Origin: Psychrobacter pasteurii
Lineage (GTDB): Bacteria; Pseudomonadota; Gammaproteobacteria; Pseudomonadales; Moraxellaceae
Length of the DNA: 64,000 bases
Direction of reading: 5' to 3'
NCBI RefSeq assembly: GCF_900162815.1
Contig: NZ_FUGD01000049.1
Coordinates: forward strand, 44,708-108,707
Positions 39,425-49,396 of the stretch are shown here, piece by piece; the first letter of the stretch is position 1; the number at the start of each line of letters is the position of its first letter. The notes beneath the pieces are model-generated. The model saw nothing but the letters and a program-made list of their open reading frames with translations, did not search any database and was not told where the DNA came from. A program made the position numbers and the translations under genes.

Positions 39425-40717
39425 TTAGCTTAAGCTATCTAAGCCTCGCGCTAAGTCTTTAATAATGTCATCCACCTCTTCTAAGCCTACTGACAGTCGA
39501 ATGAGCGCATCAGTAACCCCAGCTTCAGCACGAGCCTGTGCCGAAATCCTAAAGTGAGTGGTGGTCGCAGGGTGTGTCACTGTGGTTTTAGCATCCCCTA
39601 AGTTATTGGTAATAGACACCATTTGGGTGCTATCAATAACGTGCCAAGCCGCCGACTGCGGTGTGTGACTGCCCACGGCTTTCACTTCAAAGCCCATGAT
39701 GGCTCCATAGCAGTTTTTGCGATGGTGTTGCTGCTTGGCAAGCTCGTGCATGGGGTGGCTTGGTAGACCTGAGAAATGCACTTTTTCCACATTGGGGTGA
39801 TTGACCAAAAACTCAGCAATTTTATTGGCATTATCACAGTGAGCTTGCATACGTAGATTTAAGGTCTCTAACCCTTTGATAAATACCCAAGCGTTAAAAG
39901 GACTCATGCTGATTCCGCCGGAGCGAACCACGACGAAAGCCTGCTGCATCAGTTCCTCACTACCCACTAATGCGCCGCCAAGAACTCTGCCTTGACCATC
40001 GATATACTTAGTTGCCGAGTGAATGACAATGTCCGCCCCAAACTCTAATGGACGCTGAATGGCAGGGGTAGCAAAGCAGTTATCTACCACAAATAATGCC
40101 CCATGAGCATGAGCAATCTCACTGATTGCTTTCATATCTGCAATCTGGCCTAATGGATTACTGGGGGTCTCACAGAATAATAAGCGGGTATTGGACTGCA
40201 CGGCTTGTTCCCAAGCCTGGTTATCAAAGCAATCCACATAAGTCACGCTAACCCCAAACTTGCCCATAAGGTTATTAAATAGACCCACTGATGAGCCAAA
40301 TAATTGTTTGGCAGCGACGATATGATCGCCTTGTTTTAAGTAAGCTAGGCACATAGTTAATATGGCGCCCATACCTGAGGCGGTTGCTACTGCACGCTCT
40401 CCACTTTCTAAAGCAGCCAGTCGACGCTCAAAAGTACGTACCGTTGGGTTGGTATGACGTGAATAGACATTACCTGTTTTTGACCCATTAAAGTGAGCAG
40501 CGGCATCGGCGGCCGACTGATACACATAAGAGCTGGTGGTATAAATGGGATCATTATGCTCGCCTTCATCACTGCGATGTTGCCCTGCACGTATGGCTAT
40601 GGTTTGCATAGCATAGCCTTGGCTTAAATCTAGAGCATCATTGGTCCAGTTATCATCTAGTTGACTGCTTGGGGTGTTAGTAGAAGCTTGAGCGGTGTTT
40701 TGATTGTCATGGGTCAT
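39425..40717 (-). CDS. metZ: O-succinylhomoserine sulfhydrylase
   Basis: This PLP enzyme of the Cys/Met metabolism family uses O-succinylhomoserine and sulfide to give homocysteine in methionine synthesis. The 430-residue protein has AIRAGQHRSDEGEHNDPIY, YSRHTNPTVRTFERRLAALE, a GMGAI stretch and the PLP lysine in HSATKYIDGQGRVLGGA. The first 25 residues are a low-complexity extension. The acyl-homoserine preference is inferred from family resemblance; O-acetylhomoserine or cystathionine gamma-synthase activity cannot be excluded. It is divergent from the next dehydrogenase gene. Confidence 0.9.
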   Translation of the reverse strand: MTHDNQNTAQASTNTPSSQLDDNWTNDALDLSQGYAMQTIAIRAGQHRSDEGEHNDPIYTTSSYVYQSAADAAAHFNGSKTGNVYSRHTNPTVRTFERRLAALESGERAVATASGMGAILTMCLAYLKQGDHIVAAKQLFGSSVGLFNNLMGKFGVSVTYVDCFDNQAWEQAVQSNTRLLFCETPSNPLGQIADMKAISEIAHAHGALFVVDNCFATPAIQRPLEFGADIVIHSATKYIDGQGRVLGGALVGSEELMQQAFVVVRSGGISMSPFNAWVFIKGLETLNLRMQAHCDNANKIAEFLVNHPNVEKVHFSGLPSHPMHELAKQQHHRKNCYGAIMGFEVKAVGSHTPQSAAWHVIDSTQMVSITNNLGDAKTTVTHPATTTHFRISAQARAEAGVTDALIRLSVGLEEVDDIIKDLARGLDSLS

Positions 40718-40889
40718 AGTATTATCTATTATGGCTATTAAGGATGGGTGAAAGAAAAAGAGCTATAAAAATAAAGGTATTTTATCAATATATCACTGTT
40801 TTTTTATTATTTTCGGATTTCTATTGTAAGCTAACGCTATTCTGTTTTTAAATTAACATAAAACTAAATTCATGCTATGGAGTACGGCT

Positions 40890-41825
40890 ATGAGCACAAA
40901 TAATATCTCTACCAATTCAGACACAACTGCCACTCAACCAAAATCTGTCAGCTTTTTGGGCCTAGGTGCCATGGGGCATCATATGGCAAAGCATTTAGTG
41001 GGCCAGTTTGAGACAGTCATGGTTTGGAACCGATCTTTTGACAAAGCAGAAGCTCATGCTAAAGAGTTTGGCACCCAAGCCGTCAACTTACAACAAGCAG
41101 TAACTGCAGATGTTATTTTTTCTTGCCTGCCCACCAGTAATGTCGTCGATGAAGTAATCGAACAAGCCTTACCACATTTATCCGCCAATAGCGTCTGGGT
41201 AGACTGTACCAGTGGCGTGCCAGACCAAGCCAAAGCCAGTCAAGCCAAGCTTAAAGCCATTGGCTGCGAGTTTTTGGATGCCCCGGTTTCTGGTCAGACC
41301 TCTGGAGCCGACAGTGGTACCTTAACTGTCATGATTGGTGGCTCTGCTGAAGCCCTTGCTTATGCCAAGCCAGCCATTGAATGCTTTGCGGGCCTTATTG
41401 TCCATGTCGGCGACTCTGGGGCAGGCTTTGCGGTTAAAGCCGTTAATAACACCTTATTTGCCATCAATGCTTGGGCTGCGGCTGAAGGATTATCAGTTCT
41501 TAAGGCCCATGGAGTCAACCCTTCAGATGCCTTAGCTTGTATCAATAAAGCCAGTGGTCAAAGCTTTGCTACCTTAGCCACTTTCCCCGATCGCATCGTC
41601 AACCGAGCTTTTCCTAAGACCTTTACCATAGATTTAATGGCCAAAGACTGTGGTATTGCTATCGACTTGCAAACCGAAAAACAAGTCCCAGCACCAGTGA
41701 TGGCACAAGTTTCCAGCTTGGTCCGAGCCGCCAGTAACCAGCATGAGCCAGGGAGTGCCGACTTCTCAGAATTTGCTAAATTTTATGAAATGATGAGTGG
41801 CCTTGATATCACAGATGAAAAGTAG
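40890..41825 (+). CDS. NAD(P)-dependent 3-hydroxyisobutyrate dehydrogenase-like oxidoreductase
   Basis: This beta-hydroxyacid dehydrogenase family member has 311 residues. The N-terminal Rossmann motif is FLGLGAMGHHMAKHL, followed by FLDAPVSGQTSGADSGTLT and the catalytic lysine in GFAVKAVNNTLFAINAWAA. The ATG at 40890 is preferred because GGAG is seven bases upstream; an ATG at 40872 would add six residues. It stands alone with its own terminator. Substrates of the family include 3-hydroxyisobutyrate and tartronate semialdehyde; nothing nearby decides. Confidence 0.88.
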   Translation: MSTNNISTNSDTTATQPKSVSFLGLGAMGHHMAKHLVGQFETVMVWNRSFDKAEAHAKEFGTQAVNLQQAVTADVIFSCLPTSNVVDEVIEQALPHLSANSVWVDCTSGVPDQAKASQAKLKAIGCEFLDAPVSGQTSGADSGTLTVMIGGSAEALAYAKPAIECFAGLIVHVGDSGAGFAVKAVNNTLFAINAWAAAEGLSVLKAHGVNPSDALACINKASGQSFATLATFPDRIVNRAFPKTFTIDLMAKDCGIAIDLQTEKQVPAPVMAQVSSLVRAASNQHEPGSADFSEFAKFYEMMSGLDITDEK

Positions 41826-41888
41826 ACTCGAGTTAAACTTTTTATAGGCCTATCAAGCCTTTAATCCAACCTACATTACAGTACCAAT

Positions 41889-41925
41889 AAAGGGGAGCTG
41901 CTTTCACAAAGCCTCCCCTTTATTG
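41889..41925 (+). terminator. intrinsic terminator after the dehydrogenase gene
   Basis: AAAGGGGAG and CTCCCCTTT form a 9-bp outer stem with an inner GCTTT/AAAGC arm, about 65 bases after the stop codon. The T tract is short. Confidence 0.8.
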
Positions 41926-42079
41926 CTTAAACACTTTAGCAACTTTAATAAGCTGTAAACTGGGTTAAAATACTTTTATTTTATACCGTTATATTTACTG
42001 TCATTTTTTGGCATAGGTTTTTAAAGCATAAATGACAGTGAATTTCTGGTAGAGCGAGTTTTCATAAAGGTATAAAACT

Positions 42080-43861
42080 TTGAGCCATTCTCTTATTAAC
42101 CGCCCTGACAATCCCACTGCAGCAAGCCCTTCCTTGGCAAGCCAAATAACGCTAAACAAGGAAAAATCAGGCTTGGAGGCTGCTTGTCATCGCTTACCTG
42201 GCATAACTGAGACAAGCACCTGGCCGCTTAGGCTAATTGTGGTAAGCTTTTTTATACTGGCTCTTAGTGCTTGTAGTACCTTACCTAAGACCCCTCATAT
42301 GGCCAAAAGCATTGAGCTCACTGAGTCTATTAATGCTCATTACACCAACAAGTCCAGCCAGCCCTCGCTCGATTCTAAAAGCAACAAACTAATAGAGTCC
42401 ATTTCTGAGCAAAATCGCTCACACCCCAACCTTTCGGGCTACCACCCTATTGTGACTGGAGCCAATGCTTTTGCCTCACGCAGTATCCTCACCGATTTAG
42501 CTACCGAAAGTGTTGATGTTCAATATTATATTTGGCATAACGATCAAGCCGGTCAACTTTTACTAAAAAAGTTATGGCAAGCCGCTGATCGCGGTGTGGT
42601 GGTTCGTTTTTTATTGGATGATTTTAATAATAATGCCGCTTTAGATAAGCACTTATTACGCTTCGCCAGTCACCCGAATATCGCCGTACGTCTGATTAAC
42701 CCCATGTCTTTTCGAAAGTTTCAGACTTTAAACTACTTTACCGACTTAAGACGCATTAATCATCGCATGCACAATAAAAGCATGACCTTTGACCGTAACT
42801 TAAGCATCGTCGGTGGCCGAAATGTCGGAGATGAATACTTAAGCAATGATGAAAACAGCCAATTTGCTGACCTAGATGTGCTATTAATTGGTGATGTGGT
42901 ACAAGATGTTAATGAGAGTTTTGAGCAATATTGGCGCTCTCCGCTCTCTTATGACATTGAAACTTTAGTCAAACAAAAAGGGCATAGTTCATCTATCAAT
43001 GCCTCAAACGACGCTAAAACCAATACCAACAACTTCATTGCTAGCCTGGATAAAATCTATCCTGAGAAAGCTCAGGCTAACCATGATGGATTAAGTGTGT
43101 ATAATCGAGCCTTAGAAAATTCGACCATTGACTCTGACTTAATCAATAAGCAAGTGCCTTTTCGCTGGGCAAACATGATTTTTTTGAGTGATGATGTTGA
43201 GAAGTTGTCAAAAAACACTCACCCTAATGTACATTTGGTGGCTCAATTAAGAGGGTTATTAGGAACCCCTACACAGAACCTCTCTATCGTTTCTTCTTAT
43301 TTTGTTCCCACCAAAGATGGGGTGCATACCTTAATCAAACTTGCACAACAAGGGGTAAAGGTTAGAATACTCACCAACTCGTTTAATGCCACCGATGTCT
43401 CTGCAGTTCATGCCGGATACGCACAGTGGCGAGTTCCTTTATTGCAAGCCGGTATAGAGATTTATGAATTAAAAGCCACAGCCTCTAAAGAGGATAGAGA
43501 AAACAAGCTATGGCGTGCCCGCTCACAATCCTCTACCAGTCTTCATGCCAAGGCTTTTGCGGTAGACGATCACAGTGTATTTATCGGCTCATATAATGTA
43601 GACCCAAGATCCGCCAACATTAATACTGAGATGGGCGTGGTGATTGAAGATGAGGAGTTGGCATTGAAGCTACATACTGCCATTAGTGACGACTTACTCA
43701 ATCAAGCTTATAAGGTTGTGTTAACCGATCAAGGTCGTCTACAGTGGCAAACTTTAGAGGAAAGCCAAATGGTTTATCACGATAAAGAGCCTCATATTGA
43801 TTTTATAGACTCACTCTGGATAAACGTCATGTCCTCTCTGCCGATTGATTGGCTGTTATAG
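42080..43861 (+). CDS. phospholipase D family lipoprotein (cardiolipin synthase C-like)
   Basis: This 593-residue phospholipase D superfamily protein has two HKD motifs, HNKSMTFD near 230 and HAKAFAVD near 493, each followed by GGRN or GSYN. The pattern resembles YmdC/ClsC, which transfers phosphatidyl groups at the inner membrane. Residues 50-65 (RLIVVSFFILALSAC) form a hydrophobic segment ending in a lipobox-like LSAC, preceded by an atypical 50-residue hydrophilic region. The start is TTG at 42080 with AAAGG nine bases upstream; an internal start closer to the signal segment is possible. Confidence 0.85.
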   Translation: MSHSLINRPDNPTAASPSLASQITLNKEKSGLEAACHRLPGITETSTWPLRLIVVSFFILALSACSTLPKTPHMAKSIELTESINAHYTNKSSQPSLDSKSNKLIESISEQNRSHPNLSGYHPIVTGANAFASRSILTDLATESVDVQYYIWHNDQAGQLLLKKLWQAADRGVVVRFLLDDFNNNAALDKHLLRFASHPNIAVRLINPMSFRKFQTLNYFTDLRRINHRMHNKSMTFDRNLSIVGGRNVGDEYLSNDENSQFADLDVLLIGDVVQDVNESFEQYWRSPLSYDIETLVKQKGHSSSINASNDAKTNTNNFIASLDKIYPEKAQANHDGLSVYNRALENSTIDSDLINKQVPFRWANMIFLSDDVEKLSKNTHPNVHLVAQLRGLLGTPTQNLSIVSSYFVPTKDGVHTLIKLAQQGVKVRILTNSFNATDVSAVHAGYAQWRVPLLQAGIEIYELKATASKEDRENKLWRARSQSSTSLHAKAFAVDDHSVFIGSYNVDPRSANINTEMGVVIEDEELALKLHTAISDDLLNQAYKVVLTDQGRLQWQTLEESQMVYHDKEPHIDFIDSLWINVMSSLPIDWLL

Positions 43862-43952
43862 TAGACTTAGCCTTAAGACCTCATAAAAACAGTGTTTTTT
43901 TGACTGCAAATTAAAGCCCAATTCAATATTTATATTACGCGATACGACTATT

Positions 43953-45260
43953 ATGCCTTTTGTTGCCTTATCCGACTCATCGAGCTCAGTCTCACCAAAG
44001 CAGTTAATGATCATATGTGCCAGTAACGCCGTTACTTACTTTGACTTCTTGATTTATCTGTTTATGACAGACATTATCAGCAGCACTTTTTTCCCAGCCA
44101 ATGATGATCCTATTTTGGCCAAAATGCAGGTCTTAAGCTTATTTATTGCTGGGTACCTGACCCGCCCTATTGGGGCTATGCTTTTGGGGCGTTATGCCGA
44201 TGTGAAAGGTCGACGCCCTGCTTTAATAATCAGCATGTCCTGTATTGCAGTAACTGCCTTAATCACAGCTAGCCTGCCAACCTATGCGCAAGTTGGGATA
44301 CTGTCCCCTATTTTATTTTTTATCGCACGCTTAATTCAGGGTATGGCTTTTGGCGCCCACACTCCTCTAGGCTGGGTTTATATTGCAGAGCACGTCAATA
44401 AAAGAAACTTAGCCACTTATTTAAGCTTCGTCACAGCAAGCTTTATGTTGGGTGAGTTGGGGTCAAACCTTTTGTTTGAAGTCATTACTTCCACTCATAC
44501 TAGAGATCAACTGATTGAAAGTGGCTGGCGCATTCCCTTCGTCTGGGCGGCTATGTTTAGCTTTGTTGTGTTGCTACTATTGCAAACTCTCAATGAAACC
44601 CCAATTTTTACCAATCAGCCAAACAAACAACCGTTTGTGCTTAAACTATCTGAACTAAGCCCTTATCTTAAGCGCTTTAATGCCATATTTTTGGCCATGA
44701 TAATTACTTTTATTATCGCCAGTCTTACCATGGTAATTGCCCTACTTTTACCAGAGCTCATCTCTATGAAATTTAGTATTGATGAGTCTATGTTAACCTT
44801 CTCAAACAATTTAAGCCTGTTATTCTTGATGATTGGCTGTGTGTTTTATGGGTTGATTGCGGATAAAAGTGGCACTGGTAAAACAATGATGATAGGCGCA
44901 GCCGCCTTGATGATACAGGCTTTAGCCTTCTTTTATCATCTAGAACATGGGGGCGGTAGCTTTATCTTATTTATGTATGCCATTTTAGGATTCTGTGCCG
45001 GCATTATGAGCCTAGGCTCAGTGATCTTAGTACAGCTATTTCCTACTGAAGTTAGAGTAACCGCGGTCTCTTTGACCTATAACTTAATGTACGCGCTAGT
45101 CGGTATTACCCTACCCTTTGGCCTAGGCTATGCCACTAATTTGGTCAGCTTCTCACCGGCGTTATACATTACCTTTGTCAGTATCGTGACCTTTATCATC
45201 GGGCTTTATATCTATCGTCTACCCAAATTCAAAAACTTGGATGAATCTATCAAGCTATAG
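43953..45260 (+). CDS. MFS transporter, metabolite:H+ symporter type
   Basis: This inner-membrane major facilitator of 435 residues has about 12 hydrophobic segments. The N-terminal ASNAVTYFDFLIYLFM and the loop GRYADVKGRRPAL between helices 2 and 3 are the MHS/ProP-type signatures. A second conserved loop, GLIADKSGTGKTMM, follows in the second half. ATG is preceded by a weak site. It lies between the phospholipase D gene and dusA, in the same direction. The substrate, for example an osmolyte or organic acid, cannot be told from sequence. Confidence 0.87.
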   Translation: MPFVALSDSSSSVSPKQLMIICASNAVTYFDFLIYLFMTDIISSTFFPANDDPILAKMQVLSLFIAGYLTRPIGAMLLGRYADVKGRRPALIISMSCIAVTALITASLPTYAQVGILSPILFFIARLIQGMAFGAHTPLGWVYIAEHVNKRNLATYLSFVTASFMLGELGSNLLFEVITSTHTRDQLIESGWRIPFVWAAMFSFVVLLLLQTLNETPIFTNQPNKQPFVLKLSELSPYLKRFNAIFLAMIITFIIASLTMVIALLLPELISMKFSIDESMLTFSNNLSLLFLMIGCVFYGLIADKSGTGKTMMIGAAALMIQALAFFYHLEHGGGSFILFMYAILGFCAGIMSLGSVILVQLFPTEVRVTAVSLTYNLMYALVGITLPFGLGYATNLVSFSPALYITFVSIVTFIIGLYIYRLPKFKNLDESIKL

Positions 45261-45302
45261 TCAGTTATTATTAACTTGTGTACTTAGGACTTAATCTTTC
45301 AT

Positions 45303-46304
45303 ATGAGCCAACCTGCTTTGCAAAATATCATGACCGACAAACGCCTTTCGATCGCCCCAATGATCGATTGGACTACCACAGACTATCGTTTTTTCGCCCG
45401 TCTGTTTAACCCCCATACTTATCTATATACCGAGATGATTTCGACGGGGGCTATCATACATGGCAATACCGATCGTTTGCTGCGCTTTGATACTAGCGAA
45501 CACCCGTTGGTATTGCAGCTGGGCGGAGCAGATATCTCGGAGATGACCCAATGTGCGCTTGAAGCTCAAAAACGCGGATTTGATGAAGTAAACATCAATG
45601 TCGGCTGCCCTTCTGATAGAGTTCAGCATAATAAAATTGGCGCCTGCCTTATGGCAGAGCCGGATACTGTCGCAGACTTAGTGCGTCATATGCAAGCAGA
45701 AATAGACATCCCTGTCACAGTCAAGCATCGTATTGGCATTGATGAGTACGACAGTTATCAGTTTATGAAAGACTTTGTGGACGCCAGTGCCGAAGCTGGG
45801 TGTGAGCGCTTTATTGTGCATGCTCGAATTGCTTGGTTGAAAGGCCTTAGCCCGAAAGAAAATCGTGAGATTCCGCCGCTGAGATATGACGATGTCTATC
45901 GCTTAAAGCAAGAAATGCCTGAACTGAAAATTGAAATTAATGGTGGCATCGACAGCGTTGAGCAAATCAAAACACATTTACAACAAGTAGATGGCGTAAT
46001 GATTGGCCGAGCCGCTTATCATAACCCTTATATATTGGCTGAAACCATGCAGTTATGGGGAGAGCAAGCTCCAAGTAGAGAGCAGGTTTTAGATCAGCTG
46101 TATCCTTACTTAGAGCAGCAAGTGGCTAATGGAGAGCCTCTCACCTCTATTGCACGCCATTTACTGGGGCTGTTCCAAGGCCTACCAGGAGCGCGTAAAT
46201 GGCGACAGGCACTAAGCGGTAAGCAGCAGCTAACCGTTGCAGAGATTAAAGCCGCTGGTGACGCCACGTTACAGTTGATAGAAAGAGCAAAACAACAAGA
46301 CTAG
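45303..46304 (+). CDS. dusA: tRNA-dihydrouridine synthase A
   Basis: This FMN enzyme reduces uridines 20/20a in the tRNA D-loop. The TIM-barrel protein has 333 residues with the start SIAPMIDWTTTDYRFFARL, the catalytic Cys in NVGCPSDRVQ and the subfamily-specific FIVHARIAWLKGLSPKENRE, which distinguishes DusA from DusB and DusC. ATG at 45303 has only a distant AGGA; an ATG ten codons in (45333) is possible. A terminator follows. Confidence 0.95.
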   Translation: MSQPALQNIMTDKRLSIAPMIDWTTTDYRFFARLFNPHTYLYTEMISTGAIIHGNTDRLLRFDTSEHPLVLQLGGADISEMTQCALEAQKRGFDEVNINVGCPSDRVQHNKIGACLMAEPDTVADLVRHMQAEIDIPVTVKHRIGIDEYDSYQFMKDFVDASAEAGCERFIVHARIAWLKGLSPKENREIPPLRYDDVYRLKQEMPELKIEINGGIDSVEQIKTHLQQVDGVMIGRAAYHNPYILAETMQLWGEQAPSREQVLDQLYPYLEQQVANGEPLTSIARHLLGLFQGLPGARKWRQALSGKQQLTVAEIKAAGDATLQLIERAKQQD

Positions 46305-46319
46305 CCTGTACTAAAGCTA

Positions 46320-46359
46320 AAAAAATGCCCCCTACTTAAAACAGCAGGGGGCATTTTTT
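46320..46359. terminator. intrinsic terminator after dusA, probably bidirectional
   Basis: TGCCCCCT and AGGGGGCA form an 8-bp stem with six A before and six T after, and a 12-base loop. It lies between dusA (plus) and the CPBP gene (minus). Confidence 0.92.
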
Positions 46360-46411
46360 ATTAAAAGCAGTAAGTTTTATTTAAGGCAACAAGATGTATT
46401 AAAGGCAACAG

Positions 46412-47254
46412 TTAACTGACAATAAGATACATCCACATAGCCAGCCCATTATTAATAATATGCAATAAAATGGGTAGATATAAGGAGCCTGACTTGGCTC
46501 TGGCATAACTTAATAGCAACGCTAGGATAAAAATCATGCTCATCTCATAAATGGCATACTGCAAATGAATCAATGAAAATAGAACACTGGTAGCAATACT
46601 GGCAATCCACACCCCTTTAGCGCCTGCAAACTGTTCTCGTACAGCGCTCCACAAGATGCCCCGAAACATCACCTCTTCATATATCGGAGCGATAACCACC
46701 ATCGTCACGATTAATAGCCACTTTGGATTGGCACTGTCATATAGATCATCGACAAAGGCAGTGGGGTTTTTATCCAAAATATAAGTTAAGGTCTCAGTTG
46801 CGATCACAAACAGCAGCCACAACCCAATAAAGCCCACCGCCATGTACATCGGAAAACGCTTTAATGCTAGATAGTCACCAACACCATAACTAAAGTTAGG
46901 CTTACCTGCAGCATTGTCGGTAGCGGTCAAAGCTGATGACTGTGATGAGACTGCCTGAATACGCCACTTCACAATGGCATATATAATAACTAGCAGGGCC
47001 ACTAGCGTAAACATCATAGCGAAGCTAGTTACTGTGCCATCAAAGCTACCCATACCAAATCGCTGTGCCGTCGTTAATGAAAAGTCATTAAAAACCACAG
47101 GAGCAAACAGGTATACGCCTATAAGCTGCAACGTTAAAAACAGTGCAACTATACCAATATAAAGGGCCACTACCCCAGGCTTAGAGAATAGTTTAGCAGA
47201 GGTGTGTGCTTCTTTGATTTCTGAGGTTGGCTTAGTAGCAGGTTTATTAAACAT
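46412..47254 (-). CDS. CPBP family intramembrane metalloprotease
   Basis: This Abi/CPBP glutamic-type intramembrane protease has 280 residues and about seven hydrophobic segments. The motif 1 signature EEVMFRGILW near residue 195 and the histidine in FSLIHLQYAIYE are present. The N-terminal 25 residues are hydrophilic. Known relatives cleave prenylated proteins or process membrane proteins; the substrate here is unknown. A long palindrome lies upstream at 47303-47340. Confidence 0.88.
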   Translation of the reverse strand: MFNKPATKPTSEIKEAHTSAKLFSKPGVVALYIGIVALFLTLQLIGVYLFAPVVFNDFSLTTAQRFGMGSFDGTVTSFAMMFTLVALLVIIYAIVKWRIQAVSSQSSALTATDNAAGKPNFSYGVGDYLALKRFPMYMAVGFIGLWLLFVIATETLTYILDKNPTAFVDDLYDSANPKWLLIVTMVVIAPIYEEVMFRGILWSAVREQFAGAKGVWIASIATSVLFSLIHLQYAIYEMSMIFILALLLSYARAKSGSLYLPILLHIINNGLAMWMYLIVS

Positions 47255-47302
47255 AATAGAAGCTGTTTTTTTTAAGAATGTGTAGGGTATTGCAGGTAAT
47301 TG

Positions 47303-47340
47303 GTCTGTGCCAAATTAGGAGGGCAACACTTGGCACAGAC
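47303..47340. repeat. perfect 11-bp inverted repeat upstream of the CPBP gene
   Basis: GTCTGTGCCAA and TTGGCACAGAC are separated by 16 bases. It lies between the hydrolase stop (47438) and the CPBP start (47254), both on the minus strand. No T run follows, so an operator or an mRNA hairpin is more likely than a terminator. Confidence 0.55.
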
Positions 47341-47437
47341 GGAGGTATTAAACCCCTTAGCTTAGGCTGTAATTTGGTTCACAACCCAAGTAAGGTCTAA
47401 TAAGCTCAAGGCTTAATACTTAATAAGGCTTAATAAA

Positions 47438-48322
47438 CTAAGCTTGTTCTGCGATAGTGGCCAAGATTAACTGAGCCACTGAATCAGGATACTCTAAAGG
47501 AAACATATGTCCGCCTGCATGTAGCTTAAAAGGAATAGACAAGCGGCGTCTCACTTTATTTGGGAAACCCATTTCATAAAAACGACTGCTGTCGCCTATT
47601 AGCAAGGTAACAGTTCTCTTAGGTGGCTTATTCGGCTTGAGCCAATAAAGAGAGGGGTTGGTACGGAACACAGCCACTTCAGCCTCTTTAGGAATGGTTA
47701 AAGTAACTGTTCCATCTTCTTGATCTCTTAAGCCATGCTGCAGATAGCCTTCAAATGTACGCTCATCAAAATTTTTAAAGAAGCTTTTTGGACGTAATAA
47801 TTCATGAGCTTGCTCACGACTGTCCCAAACATCACGGCGATTTTTGGAAATGCCGGCAGGAGACATTTTATCTGCCCGCTCTTGCGACACAAGTTTAGCG
47901 GCATGCCAAAGCAGGTTGTTTTTACCATAGATAAGCGGTGGATCCATCAATACCGCTTGTACAAACAGTTTGGGTTTACGATAGATGGCCTGCAAGGTGC
48001 ATAACGCTCCTAAGGAGTGGCCTAGACCTATCACTGGTACCTTATGCTTTTTTACCAGTGCTTGCACACTATCAATAATTTGATTGGTTAAACTTTTCCA
48101 ATGATTATCAATAGGGTATGTAGGATTACCTTGCTCATCGAAACCTAAGGTTGGGATATACTCAACCGTAAAGTGCTGTTCTAACACCTCAAATATAGGT
48201 TGATAAACTCGGCTTGGCATACCATTGGCATGGGCAAAATGAATCACTGGCTTACCCGTCACTTTAGATACGGGCAAGCTTGAAAAGTCCATTTTTAATG
48301 ACACATTTGAAGTTATTGGCAT
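47438..48322 (-). CDS. alpha/beta hydrolase
   Basis: This alpha/beta-fold hydrolase has 294 residues. IHFAHANGMPSRVYQPIF carries the oxyanion region near residue 27, the nucleophile serine is in IGLGHSLGALCTLQAI near 103, and the catalytic histidine is probably in LHAGGHMFPLEYP. The ATG immediately follows the sppA stop codon, so the two are translationally linked. The family is broad and the substrate unknown. Confidence 0.87.
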   Translation of the reverse strand: MPITSNVSLKMDFSSLPVSKVTGKPVIHFAHANGMPSRVYQPIFEVLEQHFTVEYIPTLGFDEQGNPTYPIDNHWKSLTNQIIDSVQALVKKHKVPVIGLGHSLGALCTLQAIYRKPKLFVQAVLMDPPLIYGKNNLLWHAAKLVSQERADKMSPAGISKNRRDVWDSREQAHELLRPKSFFKNFDERTFEGYLQHGLRDQEDGTVTLTIPKEAEVAVFRTNPSLYWLKPNKPPKRTVTLLIGDSSRFYEMGFPNKVRRRLSIPFKLHAGGHMFPLEYPDSVAQLILATIAEQA

Positions 48323-49396
48323 TTATCTCATCTCAGCTGAAGTTTGTTCTTCTGGTAATAGCTTCAACTCCACTGATGAGCCAATACCAGACCCTAGTTG
48401 TAGCGCGAAGTTATTTAAGAACATTCTCATCGGATCGACAGGGGTATAATCAACAACGTTATCTAAGTTAAGTTCTTTTTCTAACGTCATTAAACTCCCT
48501 TTTTTATCAGCTAAGCCTAGGTTAATGGCTTGCTCACCCGTCCAAAATAGACCAGAGAATAGTTTATTTTGTTCTGGGTCTTTTAGCTTATCGCCACGAC
48601 CTTGCTTAACTGCATTAATGAAGTGCTTGTGCGTATTATCTAACACATTCTCGACATGTTTTTTTTCATAGTCGCTTAACTCACGGCTCATGCTTAAAAT
48701 ATCTTTATATTCGCCCGCTGTCAAAGTGGTGTCTTTAATACCCGCTTTGTCCATAAGACCTTCGATATTGTAGCCTGGCATGATAACCCCGATAGAGCCT
48801 ACTAAGCTTGATGGGTTAACATAGATTTCATCAGCAGCAGAAGCAATGTAATAAGCCCCAGAAGCTCCCATATCACCAATGACCGCATATAGCTTTTTCT
48901 TTGGATACTCTTCGCGTAGCTCCATCATAGTTTGCCATATCTCATCAGACTGAACTGGCGAGCCGCCAGGAGAGTTGATGTTTAAAACCACGGCCTTCGA
49001 GCCCTTTGACTTAAACGCTTCGGTTAAAGCGGCGCTTACATCATATGAGTTTGCTACATCATCAGGTCCGATAACCCCTTTAATATCAACAACGGCAAGG
49101 TGTGGCTTGGAAACATCTACCGTGCTAATATTTTCGGTTGGGGCACAGCCACGGCTAAGCATAAAAAATAGCAGTAGCAAAGTCAGTAAACTTAGTACTT
49201 TAGATATCACACGCCAACGACGAGCACGACGTTGCTCTTCGATGCTGGCCATTAGGGTTTTTTCTAGTAAATGCCACTCACGGCCGCCAGAGCTTACAGG
49301 TAATGAGCGTGGTGTCTGTGGTGATTTATTATTGGAATTATTTGGAGCCGGATTATTATCAGGGGTTTTATTGGGATCTGGTGGCCAGTTTGACAT
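48323..49396 (-). CDS. sppA: S49 family signal peptide peptidase
   Basis: This inner-membrane serine protease degrades leftover signal peptides. The 357-residue short form has one membrane helix (about 66-82) after a 60-residue Pro/Asn-rich cytoplasmic leader. The protease domain shows INSPGGSPVQSDEI, the nucleophile serine in GDMGASGAYYIAS and the catalytic lysine around TAGEYKDIL. comEC lies downstream after about 200 bases on the same strand. Identity as S49 is firm; SohB-type is the alternative name. Confidence 0.93.
   Translation of the reverse strand: MSNWPPDPNKTPDNNPAPNNSNNKSPQTPRSLPVSSGGREWHLLEKTLMASIEEQRRARRWRVISKVLSLLTLLLLFFMLSRGCAPTENISTVDVSKPHLAVVDIKGVIGPDDVANSYDVSAALTEAFKSKGSKAVVLNINSPGGSPVQSDEIWQTMMELREEYPKKKLYAVIGDMGASGAYYIASAADEIYVNPSSLVGSIGVIMPGYNIEGLMDKAGIKDTTLTAGEYKDILSMSRELSDYEKKHVENVLDNTHKHFINAVKQGRGDKLKDPEQNKLFSGLFWTGEQAINLGLADKKGSLMTLEKELNLDNVVDYTPVDPMRMFLNNFALQLGSGIGSSVELKLLPEEQTSAEMR

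Noticed and set aside
47400..47432. direct repeat AAGGCTTAATA upstream of the hydrolase stop region
   Set aside because: Two short AT-rich copies close together are likely chance or slippage, with no associated gene feature.
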